Assembly (NCBI GenBank): GCA_008828725.1
Contig: MEHQ01000917.1
Span: 134,067 to 198,066 of the forward strand
Origin: Saccharina japonica
Lineage: Eukaryota; Sar; Phaeophyceae; Laminariales; Laminariaceae
Direction: 5' to 3'
DNA length: 64,000 nt
Shown here: positions 43,701-53,499 of the stretch, in pieces
Numbering within the stretch: position 1 is the stretch's first letter
Layout of the letters: each line of letters opens with the position of its first letter
Notes under the pieces: model-generated
The model's input: the letters and a program-made list of their open reading frames with translations, nothing else
Database searches by the model: none
Told to the model about the DNA's origin: nothing
Made by a program: the position numbers and the translations under genes

Positions 43701-44912
43701 CTGCTTCCCATGCCGCCACGGCCGCCGCCATACTTGCCGTTTGTCAGCGACCGGGTGTGCTTGCCGCCCATGTGGTAGTCGTCATCGCTGCTGTCGCTGC
43801 TGCCTTTGCTGTCGCTGCTGTCCTTGCTTCCCTTGCTGTCGTGGCTGTCGCTGCTGTCCTTGCTGCCCTTGCTGTCGCTGCTGTCCTTGCTTGCCTTGCT
43901 GTCACTGCTGTCGCTGCTGTCGCTGCTGCCCTTGCTGTCATGGCTGTCGCTGCTGTCACTGCTGCCCTTGCTGTCATGGCTGTCGCTGCTGTCGCTGCTG
44001 CCCTTGCTGTCGCTGCTGTCACTGCTGCCCATGCCGCCACGGCCGCCGCCATACTTGCCGTTTGTCAGCGACCTGGTGTGCTTGCCACCCATGCTGTGGC
44101 CACCATCGCTGCTGTCGCTGCTGTCGCTGCTGCCTTTGCTGTCGCTGCTGTCCTTACTGCCCTTGCTGTCACTGCTGTCCTTGCTTCCCTTGCTGTCGCT
44201 GCTGTCGCTGCTGTCCTTGGTGTCGCTGGTGTAGCTGCTGTCGCTGCTTTCATGGCTGTCGCTGCTGTCGCTGCTGTCGCTGCTGTCGCTGCTGCCCTTG
44301 CTGTCGCTGCTGTCACTGCTTCCCTTGCTGTCGCTGCTGTCACCGCTACCACCGCTGTGGTCGCACTCGTCCTTGTAGTCGTCGTCGATGCTCTCGTCGC
44401 AGTCGTACTTGTATTCGTCGTGGTCGCTCTTCAAAGTGTCCCAGCCGTCTTGCGACGTACGAAGGCGGAACCCATGCCCGTCGTAGCCGACGCAGTCGTC
44501 GTTCACGTCGGTTGTACGACGGCGGTAGCCGTTCGTGGCGTATTTCCCGCAATCAACGAGGTTTCTGTCGATGTTGCTGTCCGTCCGCAAGGTAAAGAGG
44601 CGTTTCAAGGGGTTGCCCGATTTCACCTGCTGGTGATAAGGAAATTGTCATGTTTTGCAGCGCAGTGAAGCGTATTGCCAACACGCATTATACCGCGGAG
44701 AGCCGACGGGAGCAGAGGGAAGTTTGGGCAGTGAAAACGAATCTATTACGTGACTGTTCACCTGTTTTCAAAGAGAAGGTCTCAGAACGTGAGTACTACA
44801 AGTACCGCCTACAGTTTGTCGTACCTTTGTACCAGCAGAGAGTACACTGGTGGACAGACACCCCCCCTGACACAAAAAGCCAACGTCGAAAATCGAAAAC
44901 CATAGCATATAC
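40765..44912. repeat. Segmental duplication, copy 2
   Basis: Same-orientation counterpart of 14,446-18,133, about 26.3 kb away. It begins after a long C-run with one diverged tandem unit, then matches copy 1 through the Ser/Asp exon. The extra length comes mainly from the longer repeat region of that exon. Confidence 0.75.
42848..44626 (-). CDS. Ser/Asp-repeat acidic protein, terminal coding exon (copy 2)
   Basis: A 592-residue minus-strand frame runs from [10 protein letters not shown], preceded by CACCAGCAG (acceptor-like), to a TAA stop. The N-terminal region holds four cysteines ([34 protein letters not shown]). The rest is [10 protein letters not shown] and SHDSKGSS repeats, with four copies of a ~32-residue module built on [20 protein letters not shown]. 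Compared with copy 1, the cysteines, GYRRRT and GFRLRT are kept, while the repeats differ in number and the short basic module changes from GHKKGSS to HDSKGSS. GGTAAG follows the stop directly, as in copy 1, suggesting a 3' UTR intron. Likely secreted and phosphorylatable; function unknown. The plus-strand Ala/Val frame is taken as an artefact. Confidence 0.62.
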   Translation of the reverse strand: MKSGNPLKRLFTLRTDSNIDRNLVDCGKYATNGYRRRTTDVNDDCVGYDGHGFRLRTSQDGWDTLKSDHDEYKYDCDESIDDDYKDECDHSGGSGDSSDSKGSSDSSDSKGSSDSSDSSDSSDSHESSDSSYTSDTKDSSDSSDSKGSKDSSDSKGSKDSSDSKGSSDSSDSSDGGHSMGGKHTRSLTNGKYGGGRGGMGSSDSSDSKGSSDSSDSHDSKGSSDSSDSHDSKGSSDSSDSSDSKASKDSSDSKGSKDSSDSHDSKGSKDSSDSKGSSDSSDDDYHMGGKHTRSLTNGKYGGGRGGMGSSDSSDSKGSSDSSDSHDSSDSKGSKDSSDSKGSSDSSDSKGSSDSSDSHDSKGSKDSSDSKDSSDSKGSSDSSDDDYNMGGKHTRSLTNGKYGGGRGGMGSSDSKGSSDSSDSSDSKGSSDSHDSKGSKDSSDSKGSKDSSDSHDSKGSSDSSDSKGSSDSSDDDYNMGGKHTRSLTNGKYGGGRGGMGSGDSKGSSDSSDSKGSSDSHDSSDSSDSKGSKDSSDSHDSKGSKDSSDSHDSKGSKDSSDSKGSSDSSDSHDSKGSSDSGDGHGSKDSSDSHDSY

Positions 44913-44999
44913 GTTCAGGATTCGTGTTGTTTCCAGCTAGTGTTGGTGATCGTCAGCCATGATCGGCTCTTCAGAGAAGTTTATATCGCTTCCAATACC

Positions 45000-46470
45000 A
45001 GGTAAGTAGAAAGTGCTGCACAGGTCCTCCTTGCACAATGTGGGCTCAAAAACATCCCTGTGGAGGCATTGAACAGTGTCTACAGCAAGCCCCACAGACA
45101 GGGCGTTTGCCGACAACCTCTCAATTCGGGTCGCCTAAAAATACATTGCTCAATGTCTGCACAAGGATTGTTTTTACGCTCACATTATGCAAGGGGGGGA
45201 GTCTCGGCCGACTGTGTGGTGGTCGTTATAGCCATGACCGTTACTTTCGTCAAGTTTCTATCGATTTCAACAAGTGCTGGCGAGCGTTACGGCAGCCGTG
45301 ATCGGCACTTCAGGCAAGTTTCTAACGATTCCACCCAAAGAGTTATGACTGTCGTTACCCATGATCAGTCTCACGCATTCCTTTCCGAGCTCGGAACTGT
45401 AATTCCATAAGAAATCACGAAATACCTAGCCCAGCGACCTCTGGCCAGCTACAAAGGCAGCAGCCCGGTTTGTTCGCGCGTTCTACCAGTCTGCCAGCAC
45501 TGTTCCGTGCTGTACCCACTTGGTATTCGAACTCACACGATCAACCAAACAGTGCCTCGTTGCTGTTCTTTTAGCCACGAATATGAACCAAACGCCTCAT
45601 TCTCTCTAGAACAACAAACAGCAGATAGATTATTCTTGGAACGGTTCCCGATCTCTAAGAATCTTCTCCATTTTTTTGGTTTGCCGTATTGCACTTCTGT
45701 TGAGGGAGGAGTGTTAAAACGCTGACTGGGTACAGTAGCCATGCATACACGATACGTAGTCAACGTTCGCACGAGTACGAAATCACACTGCTGGAAGTTG
45801 TAGCTGCTGTGTTAGACTAAGGACATAGTATAGCCTATGGGTATATACTGTAGTCCGTGGCTAAAAAATACCCCCATGATGAAAAGTAAAAAGCGGTGCG
45901 ATACGAAAACAGCCCATTACGGTTTTTATATACTTGAAAAAAATGAATACTCACAGCTGGCGTATATTAACAATACATCGTATTTTATTTATGTTTCGAG
46001 CGAAATTCAACTTTTATTAACTCCCATGTTTTCAACTCCCCATGTCTCGTACCAGTGTGTACTGCTGTGCGGTGGAGAGGGGTCGATGAGGGACGGTATG
46101 GCGGGCNCTTCGCTGCGTACACTCGATCGCATACCTGACACGCGCTTAATACTCTGTATGGACCCACCCTTTGCCTCCCCACACAAGACATGCATAAAAA
46201 CGACACTGCTGTAAGGTCTGCTGTAAGGTGCACGCAACAAAAACAAACCCGACACCCCACAAAAATCCATCTTTCGAGACCCGGAGAGAAGGGAAGGCAA
46301 GGAGGGGAGCGAAAAAGTGCAGGATCCTCGATATACCCCTATTCTAAAAAGCAAGTAAAACAAACAAAGCCAAAAGCCGATTTTCGTCAATTCGTCCAGA
46401 AATATTAACGTGTGTTGATTTCTGCTTGTCTTTCTCCGATTGGCAGCAACCCTTCGTTATATATATATCT
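45000..46470. other. No recognised gene
   Basis: Mixed sequence with one N at 46,107, a block shared with 27,190 (AACCTCTCAATTCGG) and two related GTTTCTA-CGATT-CA segments near 45,257 and 45,317. Open frames of 90-127 codons on both strands overlap and are unrecognised. Confidence 0.35.
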
Positions 46471-46477
46471 AGCTGTG

Positions 46478-46620
46478 ACGCGTGCTACGTGAGAGGTAGC
46501 ACTTTTATCTGAAACGTTTTTTGGGTGATCGGGCACTTTTATCTGAAACGTTTTTTGGGTGATCGGGCTCCTTAACCCAGGTTCGGGGTCGTGTTGCAAT
46601 ATACTTGTTCGTGGTATGGG
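46478..46620 (+). mobile_element. GTGCTACGATAGAGGT element, left-half fragment
   Basis: ACGCGTGCTACGTGAGAGGT begins the fragment, then a direct duplication of a ~39 bp segment (GCACTTTTATCTGAAACG plus GTTTTTTGGGTGATCGGG), then CTCCTTAACCCA. The right half is missing. Confidence 0.55.
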
Positions 46621-46738
46621 GGGGGGGGTATAATTATTTAATTTAGCGAATGAGGGAGTAGAATAGCTGGGGCTTTTTTTTCCCCCATTTTCATTTCCAT
46701 TTCTCCCCCCCCCCCCCCCTTCATTTTGACCATTTTAG

Positions 46739-46980
46739 GAGTGCGGTGTCGTGTTTGTGCAACAACCCCTGCAGAAGGGTGAAACTAGTGTTTCGGGTTC
46801 TATTAATGTTCCCTACCCCTCTTTCGAAGCTGCACCGGCGTTGTGGGGGGACGAATCACTCGGAATTAAGTGTTTGATAAGAGAGAAAACGAGAGAGGCT
46901 GGCGGACCTTTTGACCTGCAGCCGTACGAGCCACTATTCCGCTACACGTGTTTTGATAAAACTCCAAAAGCCCGTCAGCT
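46739..46980 (+). CDS. Candidate internal exon, unrecognised protein
   Basis: A long polypyrimidine tract (46,695-46,720, nearly all C and T) and ATTTTAG form a strong 3' splice site. The following 242 nt are open in one frame (ECGVVFVQQPLQKGET, SFEAAPALWGDESLG, GGPFDLQPYEPLFRY). They end at GTGAGTTC, a good donor at 46,981; without splicing the frame meets TGA two codons later. Composition is that of ordinary globular protein. No domain recognised, and neighbouring exons were not found, so it may belong to a gene extending through repeats or be a stranded fragment. Confidence 0.4.
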
Positions 46981-47574
46981 GTGAGTTCAAGGTACTGCCT
47001 CTGGTACAGGGTAAAATTACTACCAGGTACCAGTTTACAGCAGTTCGTATTATTACTTGCAAAATAATCACAGCTGACATATTCTTTAAATTGCAAGAAA
47101 AGCCCCCCCACCCATTGAAGAATGCTTTTATGGAAGAGACGCAAAACAAAACAAACTCAACTTTTTTTTTTATAATGTATGCTTCTCGTGAACCCGGCAT
47201 TATTATTATATGAGTAGCATGTTCGGACTTTGATGTACAACCCAACACCACTGTAAAAAACACGCAGTACTGCATCAGTCGTACACCAAGTGTGTAACCT
47301 TTTTGCACCGCTCCACAAAACCCGAAATTTCCAATTGGAAATTTCCACCGTTCCATGCCTCGGGTACTAAACGCATCCGTTTCAGAGAAACGTGGTGGAC
47401 CATCAACAAACAAGCTCGATAATAAGGCGTTGTTATGTACCTGGTATTATACCTGGTTACATGGTAGTCTTAGTCGTATGTTGCTACAATAGTTGCCACG
47501 ACGCCAACGCCAGCCCTCTGTGGCAAAACCCTCCCATGATATATAGAACCCACTCCATCCCCGCCTCTTATCGC

Positions 47575-47640
47575 CGTGCACCACAACGAGCTGCCCCCCC
47601 CCCCCCCCCCCCCGCCCACACCCCCAAAAAAAAGTTTCGA
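47575..47640. repeat. C-run abutting tRNA-like fragment
   Basis: About 20 consecutive C bases with flanking C/A sequence, directly upstream of the tRNA-like 3' half. It occupies the position of the missing 5' half. Confidence 0.6.
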
Positions 47641-47655
47641 AACCAATTAATTGTG

Positions 47656-47692
47656 ATTTCTCGCGCAGGTTCGAGTCCTGCCGACAACGCCA
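47656..47692 (+). tRNA. tRNA 3'-half remnant with encoded CCA
   Basis: GCAGG-TTCGAGT-CCTGC (47,665-47,681) is a perfect five-base-pair T arm with a standard seven-base loop. It is followed by seven acceptor-stem bases (CGACAAC), a discriminator G and CCA at 47,690-47,692. No matching 5' acceptor strand or D arm is found upstream, where a C-run lies. Antisense translation gives the RQDSNLR word often seen opposite tRNA genes. It is not functional as it stands. Alternatives are a tRNA-derived retroposon end or, on the minus strand, a primer-binding-like site. Confidence 0.5.
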
Positions 47693-47931
47693 TTTGTTAA
47701 GGCAAAAATAGCATAAAAGTAACCAATCGCCCACCCTAGTATAACATACCGGCGTCATCGTTGTGCCTCGGGTACACCAAAATACAGCAAACATCAGTCA
47801 TCATACAATAGCATAGCAGTACGTAGCAGCAGCAGCAGCTTCTCTTGATCGGAAAGAAAAGAAAAGAAAGAAAAAAAAAGTCCAGGTTGATCTCACGGGC
47901 TGTTTGCTGACACGGCTGGTTGTGCTCTCAC

Positions 47932-48012
47932 CGACTTCGTAGACCGTGAAAGACAAGTACCCTCCGCAGATCAAAGACTTGTCTCCGGGACACTCGTAGT
48001 CGCAAGTGCCAG
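47932..48012 (-). CDS. WSC-domain exon, orphan
   Basis: The minus strand reads GTCDYECPGDKSLICGG then YLSFTVYEV, the C-terminal signature of a WSC carbohydrate-binding domain (Cys, Cys-x-Gly-Asp, Cys-Gly-Gly, then a Val-Tyr strand). Boundaries fit splicing: CTCGGTAG before (acceptor) and G|GTGAGAG after (donor). That gives 81 nt with the same phase at both ends. WSC domains bind glycans on secreted or cell-surface proteins and are typically near 80-90 residues, so the N-terminal two thirds are missing. No second WSC exon was found nearby. It could be part of a large multi-exon gene on the minus strand or a stranded exon. Confidence 0.55.
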
Positions 48013-48264
48013 CTACCGAGAATTTTTTGTCACATGTAGCCAGAGAACATAACACCCGCAAACCTTCCGATTGTCTCAAAACATTATATCATCCATGGAA
48101 AAAAAAAGAGAAAACGACACCACACTTGTAGGAAGGTCAGAATGAAAAACAAACCGGATCGCTGTGATCACAGGACGAAATGAGCGAAAACCATTTTTTT
48201 TTCGTTTTTTGTTCCCTTTTTTTAACTTGGTTTTAGAGACCCCCCCTATTCTTTTTTCGCTGGT

Positions 48265-48530
48265 GGGGGGGGGGGGGGGGGGGGGGTGTACTCATGTTGT
48301 GCACGGCCGTAGTCATATGACCATAGACCCTCGCATCCCTACAATGCCGGGACGGAGCGCGTTGGGTTTTCACCAACCAGGCAGACATTGCTTGCACCAA
48401 GCGCGAAACGCCGTGAGGTATTGGGCGAGTCGCATGGAGGGTGAGCTGCATCCTGCTAAGAACCGCCTCTGAGGCGGACTTGCATATGGACGACAGCTTC
48501 AATGAGTTAATTTAATTTCTGGTGTGGCCA
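48265..48530 (+). repeat. Poly-G-headed repeat, copy 6 (best preserved)
   Basis: A G-run of about 22, then GTACTCATGTTGTGCACGG, CCTCGCATCCCTACAATGCC, GGTTTTCACCAACCAGGCAG, GCGCGAAACGCCGTGAGG, an ACCGCCTCTGAGGCGGA hairpin, ending TTTCTGGTGTGGCCA. Confidence 0.7.
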
Positions 48531-49029
48531 CTTCCGGAGACAGCAATGGGTTTTACTATGTATCTGCCTCGCGGATGGATGCCTTACCATATTAACACAA
48601 CGTGATACGACCATTCCCCTTGTGCGCAGCAAAGGTTCTCCACCCCGCACAAATGATCTACTCGACCGCCAGCTTTGGTGACCGCCAAAAAAAAAAAAAA
48701 AAAAGACGGCACCCTGGTTGTCTAGCTCACGCAGCGAGTGGCGTGTTTTACAGCGTCGTTGCCAACCGACGCCAACCCAACCTATAAATAGATCATATAT
48801 TCGTGGTATGGGGGGTATACTTAATTAATTTAGCGAAAGAGGGAGAAGTATACAAGCACGCGTACTCAAATAATATACTCGTATACATGCTCGTACGTAT
48901 ATTGGATTGGAGATTGGAATATATACTGTTTTTTGCACATTATCGTCACCAGGTTATCTACGGTATTACTGTAGTTCTTCAATCCTGTTCTGCCAAACAC
49001 ACTGGGCACACTCGACAACATTATCCCTA

Positions 49030-49046
49030 GACTACTACTACTACTA

Positions 49047-49087
<41 letters not shown>

Positions 49088-49110
49088 GTACTACTATTAC
49101 TACTACTGCT
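49030..49110 (+). repeat. (CTA)n microsatellite
   Basis: Near-perfect CTA/ACT triplets with a few interruptions. Confidence 0.8.
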
Positions 49111-49659
49111 ACTATATACTACTATTGTAGTAGCACTACCACCGTAATAATATACCAGGTACTACGACTGACATTAACACACTAAAACGAAGTATATTAC
49201 TGCTTATACTACACATATGCCAGGTACATACTGCTGCTGTAGGTTAGAAGTAATACCAGGTAATGTTAATAATTCGAAGCATCACCAGTCGACAAAGCTC
49301 AAGCCTGAAGTAGGTATACGTACAGAAGGGGGGGGGGTAGATATTGTGCAGTGAGCTCTTTCGTTTCCGTGTTTTTTTTCTTTCGGAGTGGTGAGTGCTT
49401 ATGAGTGACCAACGTTGAAGCTCATCATGCTACACTTTGATTGTAGGATGGCAATGACAGTAGCACCGACTGTTATTGTATCCTATGAGTACGAGTAGTG
49501 TCTACTTTGTATCCTATGCGTAGTGTCTACTTTGTATTGCTACAGTTTAGTAGCAGTACGTATCCACTCTGTAGTTGGACAAAAAAATAACAATACGAGC
49601 AGCACAGCTGGAATAAATAGAGAAACCGCCACAAAAAGAACAACTAATTGCACACGACG

Positions 49660-50165
49660 GATATATTATTCTCTGCAGTATATAAGAGTAGAGTATCTAG
49701 TCTCTCGCCTGCCGTTGTGAATTGTGAACAGGTTTTGTTGTGCAAAATCTGCGTTCGTAGTACAGATCCAACCCAGGAAGTACAAGGTATGCACGAGTAT
49801 GTGCTGCTACCATTACAGGCCCCACTCGGCAACATCATCAATGGGCGAGGAGTCGGTAAAGGCATTCATTTAGGGGACGGCATTATTATTGGTACACGTT
49901 TATTTAGTATTCGGGGATGATTGATGATTGGAATAGGAATAGGTATTATGTGAATGGTATGCTTGAAATAAGAGCTAGCTGCACATTGTCAGATGGCGAA
50001 TACAATAATATAATAACAATAGATTATTATCTACATACAGTACATAGAGTAGATTATCTATAGTATGTAGTCCCTCGCCTGCCGTTGTGAACAGTTTGTT
50101 GTGCAGAATATATCTGCGTTGTTCGCAGTACAGATCCAGCCCAGGAACTGTAAACTACTGAATGT
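49660..50165 (+). repeat. Duplicated ~130 bp block
   Basis: TCTCGCCTGCCGTTGTGAA, TTTTGTTGTGCA, GTAGTACAGATCCAACCCAGG at 49,700-49,785 recurs at 50,080-50,150 with small changes. Confidence 0.5.
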
Positions 50166-50440
50166 GCTACTACTTACCGTGTGTATGTAGATCATACAAA
50201 AGCGAGATTAGATCTGCCTTGAAATCCCTAGATCATCAAGTGGGAATGATCTATCTGATCTATCTGATCCGTCCGAGTTGTGGACTCATCCCACACGGTA
50301 TGGTTTTTACTTGATTATATTATAGGCATAGTATAGACTCCATATTTTCTGACCGTGGTTGAGTCTCTCAAGGGAGTAACTACAGCAGTACCTGTTAGTT
50401 AGAATGATGGGTTTTTATCGTACAGTACAGGACACCTAAG

Positions 50441-50590
50441 GATAAGAAACAAGCTATTAATAATAAGAAAGCCAGGCTGATATTCAGAGGAAAATAATAA
50501 ATTCGAGAGTCTTTATCTTGCAATTAGTGCAGAAAGCACCGTCTCTCAAATCAGAAATCCAGCCTGGGCCAGCTTTCCTGTGTTTCTTAT
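50441..50590 (-). mobile_element. AAGAAACA inverted-repeat element, copy 2
   Basis: Ends ATAAGAAACA / TGTTTCTTAT are inverted. The arms carry CCAGGCTG / CAGCCTGG. TAAG lies outside both ends (50,437-50,440 and 50,591-50,594), a possible 4-bp target duplication. Reverse complement of 408-568. Confidence 0.6.
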
Positions 50591-51399
50591 TAAGTGTCTT
50601 GTACTACTGTATACCAGGTGTTTGTTTTAGAACTAGCGCATACAGCGCATACAAATGTTGGTCGAACCTATGATTCGGTTGGGATATTTTGAGCTCCCCA
50701 TCATGTGACAAGCTTAGAAAATAAGCCACCACCCCTGTAAGGCATTGCTCTGTGAACAAATGTTCCTTAAACCCGTTTAGGCATGCGGCTCTTCGTAGGA
50801 CTGATGCAGTGCCGTTGTGGGGAAAAACAGTTGACATTAGTGTCAGATTTAGGTTTATCTTGGAATTAGAGTGCAGCACTAAAATACTTACAGTAAGTAC
50901 GCACCTGTGTTGTTGAAGTTCCGCGCAGAAAGGGGGTGGCGGCGGCATCTCCTGTCCCGAAAAAAGTCAAGGGCACACACCCCAGCAGGGCGAGGCGTAG
51001 AACCATAGCTAGCTCTCTTCTCTGGCTCACGGTGCGAGTTTACGACACAACAACAGAAGAAGGGGAACGGGAAGGGGAAGAAGAAGACGGAGAGCGACGT
51101 GAAACGGCACTTTCAAATGGATGAGATAGAAGGATATTGGATGTGGTAGCCTTTCATTTGCGTCACATCGGTTTTGATTTGTCGCCTGATACTGCTACGC
51201 TTTTGATCTGGAGAGTTCTTAACTTTCTGTTCCCTGGGTCTTTTTTGGAACAACACTACACATTGTCGGATGGCAAGCATAATGATAATAGTAATAATAT
51301 GAAAAAAGGGATACGTACAGCAGTAGTACTATTATCCCATCTGCCATTTGACACTGCTGTGCAGCGCTTAGTCCAATCATACAACATCCACATATAATG

Positions 51400-52550
51400 T
51401 CGTAGACGACAAGAGTAACTATACTGCTTAGAACCCAAAGGGACATTAGTAATGAATAGTTGAACTTATACGGAGGCGGCTGGCTGTGGTGTATTTTTAC
51501 GCGTCTTTCATAAAGAAAGAGTAGGAGCCGAAGGTATAATTGTTATTAGCAGGGAAGGGGTGGATATCGACACGCACGCATGTGATGAATGGATATCGAC
51601 TCCAAGCAAACGATGTATGTGTATCTATGTGTATGTATGTGTATGATAGGCGAACGGCATTGTAGGCGACACAATCTTCATGTATGTGTGTGGCATCAAG
51701 CTGGCGGCATATTATTATTCTGGCGGGGAGGGTATCTCGTGATGCCCGCCGAGAGTCGCGCGCGCGAGAAAGAGAGGTAAAGCGGGAGAGAGTGCGGGAG
51801 TTTGGGCGAGGGTGCACCTCCTCCTGTGGTGTATGATTCTTCTGCCCTCGGCCGTGCTAATCAACCATCCATGTTTTTACCGGTAACTTCGCAACTTGCC
51901 AAAAAAAAAAAGCGGGTGTTTCAGCGCGCGACGCAACAATAAAAACTAAAATAAAAACAAAAAAAACTGCCCGGCGGTACGAGTAAAGCGGGTGCAGAGA
52001 GCAGGCAGGTGCACCGAGGACGAAGGGGTTGTTTTTGGCAAGGTGTCGGCTTCAACACGTACTACTGCTGTTGTATTTTCATGCATGCAGACATTATGTT
52101 CGTTGTGTGCTTGGAGTGGTGGTGGTCTCTTGTCAGCACCTACCTACTGCGCATAAGCGCATACTAAATGCATGCATCATGCTGTGTTTGGGGTGTATTT
52201 AGTCTTCCAGGCTAACTATGATATCGACAAAATACTGGTGGCCCAGATTGTACACGCTCCGCCTGCTTCTTTGGACACACATACATACATCGGTAGCAGC
52301 TATAACAAGCGGTATATACTCGTAGCTCAGACTATATACTCACTCGTAGACACTCCTCCTACTGTTTTAGTCATCACGCACATTGGTAGCAGCTCCGTAT
52401 CATCAATGGTCAACTCCACTCGCTTACGGATTTGAGTGGGGGAAAATACACGATGAAGGAAGAAGTGAAAAACGATTTCAGAATCGAACGGTCCCACGAA
52501 ACAGATAGCCTGCGCTGCTGGGTTCCGTCAAGTGTGTCCCTAACAACAAA
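51400..52550. other. No recognised gene
   Basis: Mixed sequence with a TGTATGTGTATGTATG run near 51,613-51,645. No supported feature. Confidence 0.35.
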
Positions 52551-52581
52551 GTGTACTACATACAATGTACCTACAGTATGA

Positions 52582-52997
52582 ATAGTAGCTTTGGATTTAA
52601 GAGCACAACTTTGTCAAGGTACGTAGCAGATGATCGTGTAGTGGTAAGCAAGGAGCAAGGAGCGCACTTGAAGTATACAGTAGATACAGTAGTAGAGGTT
52701 AAGCAGGAAGTAGGTGTATACAGAAGGGCCCTAGACTTCGCGCATAGGTTTCCATGTTGGACCATTGAATGGTTTCCCTTGGTTTAGTAGCTTAGGATTC
52801 AAGAGCACGACCTTGTCAAGCTAGGTACAATCAATCGTAGATGAGCATGCAGTGAGAGGTGAGAGGCAAGGAGCAAAAGGAGCGCACATGAACTATACAG
52901 TAGATGCAGTAGAGTGTTATAAGCAGGAAGTAGGTGTATACAGAAGGCGGGAGTTAGATTTCGCGCACAGGTTTCCATGCTGTACTATTTAATGATT
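52582..52997 (+). repeat. Tandem duplication of ~207 bp
   Basis: Two diverged copies meet near 52,787. Both contain TAAGAGCAC or CAAGAGCAC, GGAGCGCACTTGAA or GGAGCGCACATGAA, AAGCAGGAAGTAGGTGTATA and GGTTTCCATG. Confidence 0.65.
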
Positions 52998-53439
52998 TCC
53001 CTTGCTTTTCCTATTTCTTCGCAACTGTTAATGAGTGACTAATAACGTTGAAGCTAAACGCATGCTGCACATCGTCGGATGGCAAACAAACGCAACAACA
53101 AGAAAACCACAGGAACAAAATGAGCCGCATGCACAAAGTCTCGTCCTAGCTCCCGCCCTCTTCTTCTGTGCTTACTCTCGGCTGGAGCCCTGTCTATCTA
53201 CTACCCAGTTACCGTAGTTTTTAGATCGCTACTCCGGCTACTCTCCTCTTCTTGCGGTCCAAAAGGGTCTTTTCAGGCCCAGATGGTATCACACACCAAT
53301 AATGCACATACAGCAGTACACATTGACACGCATCGCGATTCTTACCTCTCGGTTGCTTGTGACAGCCAGGTAGAACAGGAAGGGGCAAGAAGGACCGGAG
53401 AAGGACCGCCAGAGGTGAGGGTCGCAGATGAGAGTGTGA

Positions 53440-53470
53440 CGAGGGGGCGGCGGCGGCGGCGGCGGCGGGC
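53440..53470 (+). repeat. (GGC)n microsatellite
   Basis: About seven GGC triplets; they open frames on both strands. Confidence 0.7.
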
Positions 53471-53499
53471 GTTTGAGGGGCAACAAAAGGAAAAGAAGG

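Noticed and set aside
43438-44595. Cys-rich plus-strand frame of 385 codons (CCRCCRCC type)
   Set aside because: A third-frame translation of the same hexamer repeat; no conserved non-repeat part.
42803-44668. 621-codon plus-strand Ala/Val/Leu-rich open frame (and its twin at 16,397-17,980)
   Set aside because: The GCTGTC hexamer repeat keeps several frames open. The pattern of differences between the two copies fits the minus frame, which also holds the conserved cysteines and splice-like edges.
47447-47794. 115-codon minus frame containing RCRQDSNLR
   Set aside because: That word is the antisense translation of the tRNA T arm; the frame also crosses a C-run.
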